Below the pieces are notes generated by a model, which was given only the letters and a program-made list of their open reading frames with translations, ran no database searches and was not told where the DNA came from. The position numbers and the translations under genes were made by a program. A DNA stretch of 64,000 nucleotides from Betaproteobacteria bacterium (GTDB taxonomy: Bacteria > Pseudomonadota > Gammaproteobacteria > Burkholderiales > Rhodocyclaceae): positions 186,001 to 250,000 of the forward strand of contig JAPTVL010000173.1 in the NCBI GenBank assembly GCA_028065725.1, read 5' to 3'. Shown here in pieces: positions 50,733 through 60,192 of the stretch (positions are counted from its first letter, which is position 1; each line of letters opens with the position of its first letter).

Positions 50733-51542
50733 GTGACTGGTACAGCGGACAATTTCATCGAAATCGAAGACCTGCACTTTGCCTATGGCACGAACCAGGT
50801 GCTGAAGGGCATCCGGATGGCCATCCCGCGCGGCAAGGTGGTGGGCATTCTCGGCGTCAGCGGCTCCGGCAAGAGCACCATCCTCAAGCTGATCGGCGGC
50901 CAGCGGCGCCCGGACCAGGGCCTGGTGCGCGTCGATGGCCGCGTGGTACACGAGCTCGACAACGACGGGCTTTACCAACTGCGGCGCAAGATGGGCATGA
51001 TGTTCCAGGCCGGCGGCCTGTTCAGCGACATGTCCGTATATGACAACATCGCCTTCCCGATGCGCGAGTTGACCGATCTGCCCGAGGACCTGATCCACGA
51101 TCTGGTATTGATGAAGCTGCATGCCGTGGGCCTGCGCGGCTCCACCGAACTGATGCCCAGCGAGCTGTCCGGCGGCATGGCGCGGCGCATTGCGCTGGCG
51201 CGGGCGATCGCCCTGGATCCGATGCTGGCCATGTACGACGAGCCGTTTGCCGGGCTCGACCCGATCTCGCTCAACGTGATTGCCGAGCTGATCCGCCGCC
51301 TCAACGACGCCCTGGGCGCGACCTCGATCATCGTCACCTACGACGTTTCGGAAACCCTGAAGGTGGTCGACTATGCCTTCTTCATTCATGGCGGCGTGGT
51401 CGTCGCCGCCGGCACGCCCGAGGAATTGCAGAATTCGGCGGACCCTTCGGTGCACCAGTTCATCCATGCCGAGCCGGACGGGCCGGTGGCTTTCCACTAT
51501 CCCAACCAGCCCTTCACCAGCGACCTTGAATTGAATCAATGA
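50733..51542 (+). CDS. MlaF-like ABC transporter ATPase, without permease partner
   Basis: 269 aa from GTG 50733 with AAGGA upstream. Walker A GVSGSGKST, signature LSGGMARRIALARA and Walker B LAMYDEPFAGLDPI follow the MlaF pattern (phospholipid transport ATPase). The H-loop, normally VSHD/VTHD, reads VTYDVSET, so the switch histidine is tyrosine. No MlaE/MlaD gene is adjacent. It may be degenerate or serve another permease. Confidence 0.87.
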   Translation: MTGTADNFIEIEDLHFAYGTNQVLKGIRMAIPRGKVVGILGVSGSGKSTILKLIGGQRRPDQGLVRVDGRVVHELDNDGLYQLRRKMGMMFQAGGLFSDMSVYDNIAFPMRELTDLPEDLIHDLVLMKLHAVGLRGSTELMPSELSGGMARRIALARAIALDPMLAMYDEPFAGLDPISLNVIAELIRRLNDALGATSIIVTYDVSETLKVVDYAFFIHGGVVVAAGTPEELQNSADPSVHQFIHAEPDGPVAFHYPNQPFTSDLELNQ

Positions 51543-52171
51543 GCGCGATGCCCGCAGCGGGCCGCCGCCGCTTCGTCCTTCTCCTGCCGCTGCTTGCGGC
51601 ACTGCCCTGGACGGGCCGCGCCAGCGCGGCGACGCCGACGCCGGCCCAGATGTTGGGCCCGTTTTACCCGCTGCAGCCCGATCCCGCCGCCGGCAACGAC
51701 CTGACCACGGTCGACGGTCGCGGCCGCGCCCAAGGCACGCCGCTGAGCATCGTCGGGCGCGTGCTCGACACCGCCGGCCATGCCCAGGCCGGGGTTCTCG
51801 TCGAGATCTGGCAGACCAACGCCCACGGCCGCTACCACCATCCGCACGACGACAGTCCGGCGCCGCGCGACCCGAACTTCCGCGGCTACGGCCGCGCCAC
51901 CACCGGCATCAGTGGCGACTACCGCTTCCGCACGGTAATGCCGGTGCGCTATCCGGGACGCACGCCGCACGTGCATTTCCGCCTCAGCCGCGGCGGGCGC
52001 GAACTGCTGGTGACGCAGATGTATTTGCCCGGCGCGGTGCGCGAAAACCAGCGCGACGGCCTGTTCATGGCGCAGCGCGATGCCGAATCGCGCGCCCGCC
52101 TGATCGGCGTGGAGCAGGCCGATGCGCCGGGTACGCTGCGCTTCGACATCGTGATCGCCGCCGGGGGCTGA
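51539..52171 (+). CDS. exported intradiol dioxygenase-like protein
   Basis: 210 aa overlapping the ATPase stop (ATGA). There is a Tat-like N-terminus (GRRRFVLLLPLLAALP). The catalytic-like segments AGVLVEIWQTNAHGRYHHP and YRFRTVMPVRYPGRTPHVHFRLS supply the Tyr and His iron ligands of the protocatechuate 3,4-dioxygenase fold. Its export and lack of aromatic-degradation neighbours argue against a standard ring-cleavage pathway. Confidence 0.85.
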   Translation: MSAMPAAGRRRFVLLLPLLAALPWTGRASAATPTPAQMLGPFYPLQPDPAAGNDLTTVDGRGRAQGTPLSIVGRVLDTAGHAQAGVLVEIWQTNAHGRYHHPHDDSPAPRDPNFRGYGRATTGISGDYRFRTVMPVRYPGRTPHVHFRLSRGGRELLVTQMYLPGAVRENQRDGLFMAQRDAESRARLIGVEQADAPGTLRFDIVIAAGG

Positions 52172-52183
52172 GTTCGCCCACCG

Positions 52184-52208
52184 AAAGTCGGCGTTGGTGA
52201 GACGGCGC
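52184..52208 (+). repeat. dispersed repeat, copy R19
   Basis: Plus copy (GTCGGCGTTGGTGAGACGGC) filling the 44-bp gap between the convergent dioxygenase and nnrS genes. Confidence 0.65.
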
Positions 52209-52215
52209 GCCGGCC

Positions 52216-53376
52216 TTAGTGTTCTTTGCCGTCGATGCGCGCCCGCGCCAGCAGCGGAATCAGGCGCACGGCGAGGATGCCGAAGCCGGCCAGCCAGCCG
52301 CAGGCGGCCAGCACCAGCCAGAGGGCATAAGCTGGCGGATGGATCTGCGGCGCGACGACGCGCAGCACGAAGGCGGCGATCATGAGCCACAGCACCAGCT
52401 TGTCGCCGGCATCGAACATAACCTTGCGCCCGGTGTGGCCCTTGGCGATGCGGATCAGCATGGCGGGAATGATCAGGCCCATGACGCCGAGGCCGAACAC
52501 ATGCATCGACAAGGCGCCGACCCAGGCCGGCGCGGCGACCTGGCCGAGGAACTCGACCAGCAGCTGTAGCACGATCGCGGCGTAGCCCAGATACATGATG
52601 CCGAGGTCGAGCCGGCGCAAGGCCAACTGCGGCTTCCAGAACAGCAGCCGGCCGGCCAGCAGCACCGCCAGCAGCAGCGACAGCCAGGCCGCCGGCAGCG
52701 GCGGCATGAAGCCGGCGCCGACCAGCAGCAGCGCGCACAACTTGATGCTGCGGTCCAGCGCCGCATGGCGCAGGATGTCCGCCTGGAAGATGTTCTTCAT
52801 GAACTGGGTCAGGGTGCGCTCCAGCATGACCAGGAAGGCGACGCGAAACAGGCCGGTGGCCATGAGGACGCCGGCCTGGAAGTGGTCGACGCTCAGCATC
52901 AGGTGCTTGGCCAGCAGGAAGGCGGGCAATATCAGCAGGAAGAAATAGTTGTCGCGGTAGCTGTCGGTCTTGCGATGGCGCACCAGCGTCCACACCAGCA
53001 TGGCGACGATAGCGGCCAGGAAAAGTTTGTTGGAGATTTCGAAGAGAGCGCGCGGCCAGTACGCGCCGAAGGCCATGCCCAGGCGTTCGACGAGCCAGGC
53101 CGTGACCAGGAAGATCAGCGGCGTGCCGTGATAGCCGCGGATCTGCACCCAGTTCTTGGTCGAGGTCAGCAGGAAGCCGCCGAGCACGGCCCAGCCGAAA
53201 CCGAAGAACATCTCATGGGCATGCCAGCGCATCGCCGGGACTGCGGTTGCCGGTCCCGGCAGCACGCCGAGAAAAAACAGCACCCAGAGCAAGGGCAGGC
53301 TGAGCCCGGCTAGGCAGGCCAGGGCGAAGAAGGGCCGGAAGCCGACCAGCCAGAACGGATGCGTTGTGAAGGCCAC
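52216..53376 (-). CDS. nnrS: NnrS family membrane haem-copper protein
   Basis: 386 aa with about twelve helices. FWLVGFRPFFALACLAGL, MRWHAHEMFFGFGWAVLGGFLLTSTKNW and the later HVFGLGVMGLIIPAMLIRIAKGHTGR are NnrS signatures. NnrS relieves nitric-oxide stress in denitrifiers, in keeping with nap at the start of the window. Confidence 0.94.
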   Translation of the reverse strand: MAFTTHPFWLVGFRPFFALACLAGLSLPLLWVLFFLGVLPGPATAVPAMRWHAHEMFFGFGWAVLGGFLLTSTKNWVQIRGYHGTPLIFLVTAWLVERLGMAFGAYWPRALFEISNKLFLAAIVAMLVWTLVRHRKTDSYRDNYFFLLILPAFLLAKHLMLSVDHFQAGVLMATGLFRVAFLVMLERTLTQFMKNIFQADILRHAALDRSIKLCALLLVGAGFMPPLPAAWLSLLLAVLLAGRLLFWKPQLALRRLDLGIMYLGYAAIVLQLLVEFLGQVAAPAWVGALSMHVFGLGVMGLIIPAMLIRIAKGHTGRKVMFDAGDKLVLWLMIAAFVLRVVAPQIHPPAYALWLVLAACGWLAGFGILAVRLIPLLARARIDGKEH

Positions 53377-53383
53377 GACGCGG

Positions 53384-53761
53384 TTAGCCTGCCGCCCGCG
53401 CGCAATTGCGCCCGGCGGCCTTGGCGCGGATGGTGAAATCGACCGGCACGCGCAGGACCAGTGCGCTCCACGGACGAAAGGATGGCGTCAGGTTGTAGAA
53501 GCGCTGGCTGCCGAAATACAGCATTGCCGCACCGCCCAATAGCAGCAGGTTGGCCAGCACCACCGAGAACACATCGGGGATTGCGCCGCGCGCACCGAAC
53601 AGCACGGTGGCAACGAAGATCACCGCCGGTCCGGCCGCCCACTCGCCCAGGCCACGGATGCCGGGCGGAAAGCTGCGGCGCAGGAAGTACAGCACCGTGG
53701 CCATCAGCAAGCTCAAAACCCCGGAGACCGGGATGACCGAACGGACGTCGAGATTGAACAT
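53384..53761 (-). pseudogene. truncated N-terminal membrane part of a diguanylate cyclase
   Basis: 125 aa from ATG 53761. VIPVSGVLSLLMATVLYFLRRSFP and VVLANLLLLGGAAMLYFGSQRFYN are the start of a common GGDEF membrane-sensor architecture. The frame ends after 125 residues, 7 bp upstream of nnrS (minus strand), with no GGDEF domain. A deletion or the arrival of the downstream genes probably removed it. Confidence 0.65.
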
Positions 53762-53762
53762 G

Positions 53763-54467
53763 TCAGGCCTTGCGCCGGAACACCACGTCCCACACGCCAT
53801 GACCCAGCCTCAGGCCGCGCGTTTCGAATTTGGTCTGCGGCCGATAGTCCGGGCGCGGCGTAAAGCTGGCGGCAGTGTTCTGCAGCAGCGTTTCTCCGGA
53901 GAGTACCGCCAGCATCTGCTGGGCATAGTCTTCCCAGTCTGTCGCGCAATGCAGGTAGCCGTTCGGCGCCAGGCGCGTGGCGAGCAGTGCGACGAATTCG
54001 GGCTGGATCAGGCGGCGCTTCTGCTGGCGCTTTTTCGGCCAGGGATCGGGAAAGAAAATGTGTATGCCGGCCAGCGCCTGCGGTGCAATCATGTCGCGCA
54101 CCACCTCCACGGCATCGTGCTGGATCACGCGCAGGTTGGCCAGTTCGCGCGTGGCGATTTCCTTCAGCAGGCTGCCGACGCCGGGGGTGTGCACCTCGAT
54201 GCCGAGATAGTCGTTCTGCGGATGCGCGGCGGCAATCGTCGCCGTGGTCTCGCCCATGCCGCAGCCGATCTCGAGAATCCGCGGCGCGCTGCGGCCGAAC
54301 ACGGCATCGAGGTCGAGCGGCGCGGCCTGGTAGGCGAGGCCCCAGCGCGGCATGCCTTCCTCGTGGAAGCGGCGCTGGGCATCCGAGACGCGGCCCTGGC
54401 GCAGGACGAAGCTGCGAATGTGGCCGGCGCGGCGCTCTGCCGCGGCCTTGTCATCCATCCCGCTCAT
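53763..54467 (-). CDS. trmB: tRNA (guanine-N7-)-methyltransferase
   Basis: 234 aa from ATG 54467; ATG 54458 is an alternative. [54 protein letters not shown] and DWEDYAQQM identify TrmB, which methylates G46 of tRNAs. The ATG overlaps the stop of the upstream gene. Confidence 0.96.
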   Translation of the reverse strand: MSGMDDKAAAERRAGHIRSFVLRQGRVSDAQRRFHEEGMPRWGLAYQAAPLDLDAVFGRSAPRILEIGCGMGETTATIAAAHPQNDYLGIEVHTPGVGSLLKEIATRELANLRVIQHDAVEVVRDMIAPQALAGIHIFFPDPWPKKRQQKRRLIQPEFVALLATRLAPNGYLHCATDWEDYAQQMLAVLSGETLLQNTAASFTPRPDYRPQTKFETRGLRLGHGVWDVVFRRKA

Positions 54468-55021
54468 TCGGCGGGCCTGGGAACAGTCGGCGCTGGCGGT
54501 ACGGCGACGATCTCGGGCAGGGTCTCCGCCTCGACGGTCCCGGCCAGCAGCTTGTCGAGCGCATAGCGCGGCCGGGCAATCGCTTCGGGCAGCGTGGCGC
54601 AGGCGGCATGCAGGGTCACTTCGCCTAGTGCCGGCTGGATGCTGTCGGCCAGATTCAGGGCGCGCGACAAGTCGGGCCACCGGGCCTGGTCGGCACGCGG
54701 TCCGAAATAGTAACGGGCGAGGTCTTGCACGATGATTGCGATCGTCTGCACCTGCTTCGCATGCCAGGCGGCATAGGCATCCTGGATCGGCACCGAATGT
54801 GCGGGCAGGTCGAGGCAGGCGGCGGCCAGCAGGGACAGGCCATGGGCCAGACCGAACAGGCGCTGGCGCAGCAGGATCTCCGGCTGGTCATGGGCGTAGC
54901 CGGTGCGTCCGGGCATGGCCTGCAGCACCGGCGCCGCGGTTGCGGCGGCGGGCGGCGCATCGTCGGCCTGCGCCGAACCGAGCAAGGCCGCCAGCAGGAG
55001 GCAGGCGAAAAACCGCCTCAC
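54464..55021 (-). CDS. exported protein of unknown function between thiG and trmB
   Basis: 185 aa from GTG 55021, overlapping the thiG stop. A signal peptide ([18 protein letters not shown]) precedes an all-helical domain ([37 protein letters not shown]). The C-terminus [14 protein letters not shown] is encoded by a repeat copy that reaches within 25 bp of the stop. The family is not recognised. Confidence 0.75.
   Translation of the reverse strand: MRRFFACLLLAALLGSAQADDAPPAAATAAPVLQAMPGRTGYAHDQPEILLRQRLFGLAHGLSLLAAACLDLPAHSVPIQDAYAAWHAKQVQTIAIIVQDLARYYFGPRADQARWPDLSRALNLADSIQPALGEVTLHAACATLPEAIARPRYALDKLLAGTVEAETLPEIVAVPPAPTVPRPAE
54483..54507 (+). repeat. dispersed repeat, copy R20
   Basis: Lies at the 3' end of the 185-aa exported-protein gene, antisense to it, translated VAVPPAPTV. 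Confidence 0.7.
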
Positions 55022-55827
55022 TTGCTGCCTTGTCCACCGCTTTGGCCGATGAGTCCGCCGCTGGGTGAACTCGGGGTTGCCGCGTAGTATTTTTTCGGCA
55101 TGCGGCCGGCGCGGTAGGCTTCGCGTCCGGCCTCGACCGCCTTGCGCATGGCGCTGGCCATCAGTACCGGGTCCTCGGCGCCGGCAATCGCGGTGTTCAT
55201 CAGCACGCCGTCGCAGCCCAGCTCCATGGCGATCGCCGCGTCCGAGGCGGTGCCGACGCCGGCATCGACCAGCACCGGCACTCGCGTTTGATCGATGATC
55301 AGCTTCAGGTTCCAGGGATTGAGGATGCCCATGCCGGAGCCGATCAGGGATGCCAGCGGCATGATCGCGACGCAGCCGATGTCTTCCAGCATGCGCGCCT
55401 GGATCGGATCGTCGGTGCAATACACCATGACCTGGAAGCCGTCCTTGACCAGGGTCGCGGCGGCCTTGAGGGTTTCCGGCATGTTGGGGAACAAGGTCTG
55501 CGGGTCGCCCAGTACTTCGAGCTTGACCAGGGCGTGACCGTCGAGCAGTTCGCGCGCCAGGCGCAGGGTGCGCACCGCGTCGTCGGCCGTGAAGCAGCCG
55601 GCGGTGTTGGGCAGGATGGTGAATTGCGAGGGCGGCAATACCTCCAGCAGCGAGGGCTGGCCCGGCTCCTGGCCGATGTTGGTGCGGCGGATGGCGACCG
55701 TGACGATCTCGGCGCCCGAGGCGTCGATCGCGGCGCGGGTCTGGGCAAAGTCCTTGTACTTGCCGGTGCCGACCAGCAGGCGCGAGTGGTAGGCCTTGCC
55801 GGCGATGAGGAGACGATCTGCGTTCAT
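55018..55827 (-). CDS. thiG: thiazole synthase
   Basis: 269 aa. [44 protein letters not shown] and KLEVLGDP with ALMNTAIA-like ends identify ThiG, which builds the thiamine thiazole ring using sulfur carried by ThiS. The Ser/Gly-rich tail ([17 protein letters not shown]) is longer than usual. thiS is upstream. Confidence 0.96.
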   Translation of the reverse strand: MNADRLLIAGKAYHSRLLVGTGKYKDFAQTRAAIDASGAEIVTVAIRRTNIGQEPGQPSLLEVLPPSQFTILPNTAGCFTADDAVRTLRLARELLDGHALVKLEVLGDPQTLFPNMPETLKAAATLVKDGFQVMVYCTDDPIQARMLEDIGCVAIMPLASLIGSGMGILNPWNLKLIIDQTRVPVLVDAGVGTASDAAIAMELGCDGVLMNTAIAGAEDPVLMASAMRKAVEAGREAYRAGRMPKKYYAATPSSPSGGLIGQSGGQGSK

Positions 55828-55851
55828 GGGCTGTGAATCCTGAAGGGATGT

Positions 55852-56052
55852 TCAGCCGCCGCCCACGGCGACGACGATTTCGATGCGGTCACCCGCGGCG
55901 AGCAGGGTTTCGGCGTGACGGCTTTTCGCCACGATCTCGCCGTTGCGCTCCACGGCGACACGCTTTCCGGCCAAGCCGCGCGCTTCGAGCAGGGCGGCGA
56001 CGGAGAGTGGTGCCGGCAATTGCTGCGGTTCGCCGTTGAGAATGATGTCCAT
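55852..56052 (-). CDS. thiS: sulfur carrier protein ThiS
   Basis: 66 aa, ubiquitin-like: MDIILNGEPQQL, then ALLEARGLAGKRVAVERNGEIV, ending IVVAVGGG. The terminal Gly-Gly pair carries the thiocarboxylate; here one extra glycine follows. It provides sulfur to ThiG, encoded 24 bp downstream. Confidence 0.94.
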   Translation of the reverse strand: MDIILNGEPQQLPAPLSVAALLEARGLAGKRVAVERNGEIVAKSRHAETLLAAGDRIEIVVAVGGG

Positions 56053-56061
56053 TCGGCAATT

Positions 56062-56835
56062 TTACTTCAGCAGGCGGCGGCGAATCAGCGTCAGCGCAAC
56101 CCAGAAGGCGACCGCGGCGACAGCCAGCAGGGCTGCGATGTGGCCGACTACGCCGGTCGGGATTTCGCCGAACAGCAACGGTCGTACCAGCGCCACGGCG
56201 TGGGTCAGCGGCAGCCAGGCCGCCACCGCCTGCACCAGCGATGGCAACTGGTCGGCCGGGAAGAACACGCCGCACAGCAGCACCATGGGCGTGATGAACA
56301 GCGTGAAGTAATACATGAAGAAATCGTAGGACGGCGCCAGCGCGGTGACGATCAGCCCCAGCGCGGCGAAGGCCAGGCCGGTGAGGAAGATCACCGGCAG
56401 CGCCCACAGCGCCAGCGGCGAGGCGATCAGACCCAGCACCGCGATCACGACCAGGATCGCGGCGCCCGACAGCGTGGCCTTGGCCGCCGCCCAGAGCAGC
56501 TCGCCGGCCATCACGTCTTCCAGCGTCACCGGCGCGTTCATGATCGCCTCCCAGGTGCGCTGCACGTGCATGCGCGAAAAGGCCGAGTAGAGCGCTTCGA
56601 AGGAAGCCGCATTCATGGTCGAGGCGCATACCGTGCCGGCGGCGAGAAAGGCGATGTAGGACACGCCGTTGATCTGCGGCAGCAAACCGCCGAGGCCGTA
56701 GCCGAGACCGAACAGGTAGATCATCGGATCGGCCAGGTTGCCCAGCAGCGAGGGAATGGCGAGCTTTTTCCAGACCAGGAAGTTACGCCGCCAGACGGCG
56801 AAGGCGCGCAGCGAGAGTTGCGGGAACATGACCAT
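56062..56835 (-). CDS. ABC-2 type permease (NodJ-like)
   Basis: 257 aa with six helices. FAVWRRNFLVWKKLAIPSLLGNLADPMIYLFGLGYGLG and the central HVQRTWEAIMNAPVTLEDVMAGELLWA are typical of the NodJ/DrrB exporter group. It pairs with the ATPase encoded 1 bp upstream. The substrate (lipid or lipo-oligosaccharide-like) is unknown. Confidence 0.9.
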   Translation of the reverse strand: MVMFPQLSLRAFAVWRRNFLVWKKLAIPSLLGNLADPMIYLFGLGYGLGGLLPQINGVSYIAFLAAGTVCASTMNAASFEALYSAFSRMHVQRTWEAIMNAPVTLEDVMAGELLWAAAKATLSGAAILVVIAVLGLIASPLALWALPVIFLTGLAFAALGLIVTALAPSYDFFMYYFTLFITPMVLLCGVFFPADQLPSLVQAVAAWLPLTHAVALVRPLLFGEIPTGVVGHIAALLAVAAVAFWVALTLIRRRLLK

Positions 56836-56836
56836 G

Positions 56837-57744
<908 letters not shown>

Positions 57745-57748
<4 letters not shown>

Positions 57749-58413
57749 GGATGCACGCCGGCCCAGGCGCGCTGGATGATGTCGCGCAACAGGTGCAGGC
57801 GGCGATGGAAGAAGTGGTCGGCGCCCGGTACCACGACCACCGGCAGATCCATCGGCTGGGCCCAGGCCAGCACGTTGGCGAGGCGCACGGTTTCGTCCGC
57901 GGAGCCGTGGATCACCAGGGTGTCAGGTCCGACCGCCTCGGTTTCGTAGTGACGCATGCCTTCGACAAACCCCGCGGCCGTGCCGACCAGCACCAGCCAC
58001 CTTGCCGGGTCGCCGGCCGCGGCAAGGCGTTTGGCCAGGCGCGTGGTGACATAGGCGCCGAAGGAGAAACCGGCCAGATAGAGCGGCAATTGCACGCCCG
58101 ATTCCATCAATACACCGGCATAGCGGGCACGCGCCCAGTCATGCACCGCCAGCACGTCGTCGGTCTCGGCATCGCCATGATCGTGTTCGCCCTCGCTGCC
58201 GCCGACGCCGCGAAAGCTGGGCCGAAGGGTGATGCAACCGCGCTCGCGGAAGGCCCGCGCCAGGGTGGTCACCACCTTGTTGTCGGCGGTGCCGCCGAAC
58301 AGCGGATGCGGATGGGCGATCAGCGCGATGCCCTGCGGGTTCTCGTGCTCCTCGACGAAGACCTCGATCTTGCCGTCCGGCCCGTCGACCAGGACGCGTT
58401 CGTGGCGCGACAT
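57745..58413 (-). CDS. alpha/beta hydrolase
   Basis: 222 aa. [52 protein letters not shown] with the Ser nucleophile in GFSFG, and a late GADHFFH histidine mark a dienelactone-hydrolase-like esterase of the conserved betaproteobacterial type. No specific substrate is apparent. Confidence 0.88.
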
Positions 58414-58415
58414 GC

Positions 58416-58727
58416 TCAGTCCAGCTTGAGGCGCTCGACGACGCGGCCTTCCACTAGATGCTGATCGATGATTTCGTCGATGTCTTCCTGGTCCACGTAG
58501 GTGTACCAGACCGCTTCGGGATAGATCACCATGACCGGACCCTCTTCGCAGCGGTCGAGGCAGCCGGCGGCATTGATGCGGACCTTGCCCGGCACTTTCT
58601 TGCCCAGCGCCTTGACCTTGTCCTTGGCGTAGGCGCGCATGTCGCCGGCGCCGTGGTTGTTGCAGCAGGTTTCACCTGCGGCGCGCTGGTTGGTGCAGAA
58701 GAACACGTGGTGCTTGAAATAGCTCAT
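58416..58727 (-). CDS. thioredoxin-like [2Fe-2S] ferredoxin
   Basis: 103 aa from ATG 58727 (MSYFKHHVFFCTNQ). The four cluster ligands are in CTNQRAAGETCC and INAAGCLDRCEEGP. It belongs to the small ferredoxin family with a thioredoxin fold. It lies 2 bp before the hydrolase. Its electron partner is unknown. Confidence 0.9.
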   Translation of the reverse strand: MSYFKHHVFFCTNQRAAGETCCNNHGAGDMRAYAKDKVKALGKKVPGKVRINAAGCLDRCEEGPVMVIYPEAVWYTYVDQEDIDEIIDQHLVEGRVVERLKLD

Positions 58728-58753
58728 GGGGCAGGCTCTGGGCAAAGAAATGA

Positions 58754-59077
58754 TTATAGGGGCGGCGGGTATTTGACCGCGTTCTTGGCGATCTTCTCGC
58801 GCGCCGCGTCGATCGGGTCGATGCCGAGCACATCGGCCAGTTCGGTCAGGTAGATCAACACGTCGGCGATTTCATCGGCGACCTCGGCGCGTTTGTCCGC
58901 GGCCAGGTTCAGGCTTTCCTCGGGCGTGGCCCACTGGAAGTGCTCGACCAGCTCGGCGGTTTCGACGCTCAAGGCCATGACCAGGTTCTTCGGCGTGTGA
59001 TAACGATGCCAGTCGCGTGCGGCGCAAAACGCCCGCAGCGCATCGCGCAGGGTGGTGAGGTCAGTAATCGGGTTCAT
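58754..59077 (-). CDS. MazG-like nucleotide pyrophosphohydrolase
   Basis: 107 aa. DLTTLRDALRAFCAARDWHRYHTPKNLVMALSVETAELVEHFQW with the EExxE-like metal site and EVADEIADVLIYLTELADVLG match the MazG-like/dCTP pyrophosphatase family. It cleans the nucleotide pool. Its start overlaps the end of the VanZ gene. Confidence 0.9.
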   Translation of the reverse strand: MNPITDLTTLRDALRAFCAARDWHRYHTPKNLVMALSVETAELVEHFQWATPEESLNLAADKRAEVADEIADVLIYLTELADVLGIDPIDAAREKIAKNAVKYPPPL

Positions 59078-60164
59078 GTTTTCTCGGACGGTAAATCATC
59101 AGCCAGGGCAGGGCAAGGAATGGCCACAGCGAGGAAATCAGGCGCGTGAGGCCGTTGAAATTCAGGAACTGGCCGGGATTCCATACCTGCAGCGTGTTGT
59201 GCAGATAGGGATTTTCCGGCGCGACATTGACCATGACGGTAGCCAGCAGCAGCGCCAGCGCAGCCACGGCGCGCTGCAGCGGGAAGCCGAGGAAGGACGC
59301 GCACCACCATAGCGCCAGTCCGATGCCGATGCCGAGGCTGTTGCCGGGCGTGATCCAGCCCAGCGCCGCCGCCGGCCCCATCAGCAAGGCGTGGGCGGCG
59401 GTCTTGATCAGCAGCGCGCCCGCGAGCAGGCCGAGGGTCAAGCCGCGTGCGTGGCGGCGCAGCAGCATGGAAATGATCAGGCCGGCGGCCAGCAGGCCGG
59501 CGGCGGCGATGAAGGTTTCCAGATCGACGAAGCGTTCCGCCAGGAAGGGCTGCACCGGCGGCAGATCGAGCATCTGGCGCAGATTGCCGCTGCCGAACAG
59601 CAGCGCTTCGGGCGACAGCTGGGTCATAAGCCAGGCGGCAACCAGCAGTATGCCGATGTCCCCGCCGTGGCCGTGCATCATGAGCCGGCGGCGCAAGTCG
59701 GCGAGCTTGCCCTCGTCCAGCACCCGCGCGCCCCACAGCGCCCCGAGCCAGCCGCCGAGCAGGGTGCCGCCGGCATTGCAGGCGAGATCCAGATTGGACG
59801 GTACGCGATTGGGCAGGTAGTTCTGCAGTAGTTCCATGGTCAGGCTCAGGGCTCCGCCCAGTGCGGTTGCCAGCAGCCAGGCCGGCAGCGGCGCCAGGCG
59901 GCGGCGCCAGGCGGCGGCGCAGAGGAAGCCGAAGGGCAGGTACGCGATCAGATTGGTCGCCAGGTCGAAGGTGGTGTAGTAACGCGGCCAGGCCGCGCCG
60001 AGAAACCCCAGGGGATTGTTGCCGCTGTCGTGCCAGCCGGTCAGGGGGTAGAGGCTGGCGTAGATGATCAGCAGCAGGTAGCTGCCGGTCAGGTAGAGAG
60101 TCAGGTGGGTGCGCGCGCCGTTTGCCACAGGGCCGATTCTGCCGCCTTCACCGCCGGGGAACAA
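59061..60164 (-). CDS. VanZ-like membrane protein
   Basis: 367 aa with about ten helices. YASLYPLTGWHDSG, TTFDLATNLIAYLPFGFLCA and LTMELLQNYLPNRVPSNLDLACNAGGTLLGG are the VanZ pattern, and the C-terminal half adds further helices. VanZ proteins alter envelope properties, but a precise role is not known. Confidence 0.87.
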   Translation of the reverse strand: MFPGGEGGRIGPVANGARTHLTLYLTGSYLLLIIYASLYPLTGWHDSGNNPLGFLGAAWPRYYTTFDLATNLIAYLPFGFLCAAAWRRRLAPLPAWLLATALGGALSLTMELLQNYLPNRVPSNLDLACNAGGTLLGGWLGALWGARVLDEGKLADLRRRLMMHGHGGDIGILLVAAWLMTQLSPEALLFGSGNLRQMLDLPPVQPFLAERFVDLETFIAAAGLLAAGLIISMLLRRHARGLTLGLLAGALLIKTAAHALLMGPAAALGWITPGNSLGIGIGLALWWCASFLGFPLQRAVAALALLLATVMVNVAPENPYLHNTLQVWNPGQFLNFNGLTRLISSLWPFLALPWLMIYRPRKHEPDY

Positions 60165-60192
60165 GGCTGCCGCGAATTGCCCGATCCCGGCG

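Noticed and set aside
51526..51539. FNR-like sequence TTGAATTGAATCAA
   Set aside because: It lies in codons for the last residues of the MlaF-like ATPase, ending on the start codon of the next gene, so it cannot act as that gene's activator site.
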